NCBI GenBank assembly: GCA_964355795.1
Contig: CAYHEQ010000046.1
Span: 1-5,447, forward strand
Length of the DNA stretch: 5,447 nt
Source of the DNA: CAYHEQ01 sp964355795
Lineage (GTDB): Bacteria > Patescibacteriota > JACPGU01
Direction: 5' to 3'
Below, piece by piece: positions 5,415 to 5,447 of the stretch. Below the pieces are notes generated by a model. It saw only the letters and a list, made by a program, of their open reading frames with translations, was not told the origin of the DNA and ran no database searches. The first letter of the stretch is position 1. Each line of letters begins with the position of its first letter. Made by a program: the position numbers and the translations under genes.

Positions 5415-5447
5415 TGCTAAAATCTATGTTTTGTGCGACAATATAGC

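Noticed and set aside
5414..5446. Ten-codon frame starting at the ATG that overlaps the trhP stop
   Set aside because: Too short, no homology signal, and the window ends directly after it.

Overview
The window looks like a piece of a small, moderately AT-rich bacterial genome, most probably from the Candidate Phyla Radiation (Patescibacteria, Parcubacteria-like). The reasons are the large membrane-anchored TraG/VirD4-like ATPase of a type common in that group, a hypothetical secreted protein with no family I recognise, short degenerate heptamer repeats in gaps and even inside a gene, and patchy use of Shine-Dalgarno sites. This placement is inference. One gene appears to end in TGA and no reading frame needs TGA as a sense codon, so the code looks standard and not the UGA=Gly code of Gracilibacteria/Absconditabacteria.

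Layout. Bases 1-120 (minus) hold the first 40 codons of a secreted protein that runs off the window. Bases 121-229 are an intergenic gap with two short repeat tracts. Bases 230-2734 (minus) encode an 834-residue membrane-anchored P-loop ATPase of the TraG/VirD4/HerA type. Bases 2735-3063 hold a candidate promoter for that ATPase, a strong intrinsic terminator (2851-2886) and a possible 38-codon small gene (2907-3023). Bases 3064-3921 (minus) encode a secreted protein of unknown function with a very good promoter and ribosome binding site. Bases 3922-4160 are a divergent promoter region. They contain a 97-bp inverted-repeat element (4045-4141) made of two diverged copies of a hairpin repeat of the 'GTCAT..hairpin..GGATTCCAG' sort. 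Bases 4161-5414 (plus) encode a U32-family protein that I assign to the TrhP/YegQ branch (tRNA wobble uridine 5-hydroxylation). Bases 5415-5447 show nothing recognisable.

How it fits together. There are at least three transcription units. One runs leftwards from 3980 through the secreted protein and the small ORF to the terminator at 2886-2851. A second runs leftwards from about 2785 through the ATPase, with no visible terminator before the secreted-protein fragment at 120. A third runs rightwards into trhP from a promoter at or beside the repeat element. The trhP start has no Shine-Dalgarno site and lies about one promoter-to-start distance from a perfect extended -10 box, so a leaderless mRNA is likely. 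No complete new defence or mobile system is visible. The most interesting points are the repeat element that may supply a promoter to trhP, the heptamer tract inserted inside trhP, and the presence of a prephenate-linked tRNA modification enzyme in what may be a reduced genome.
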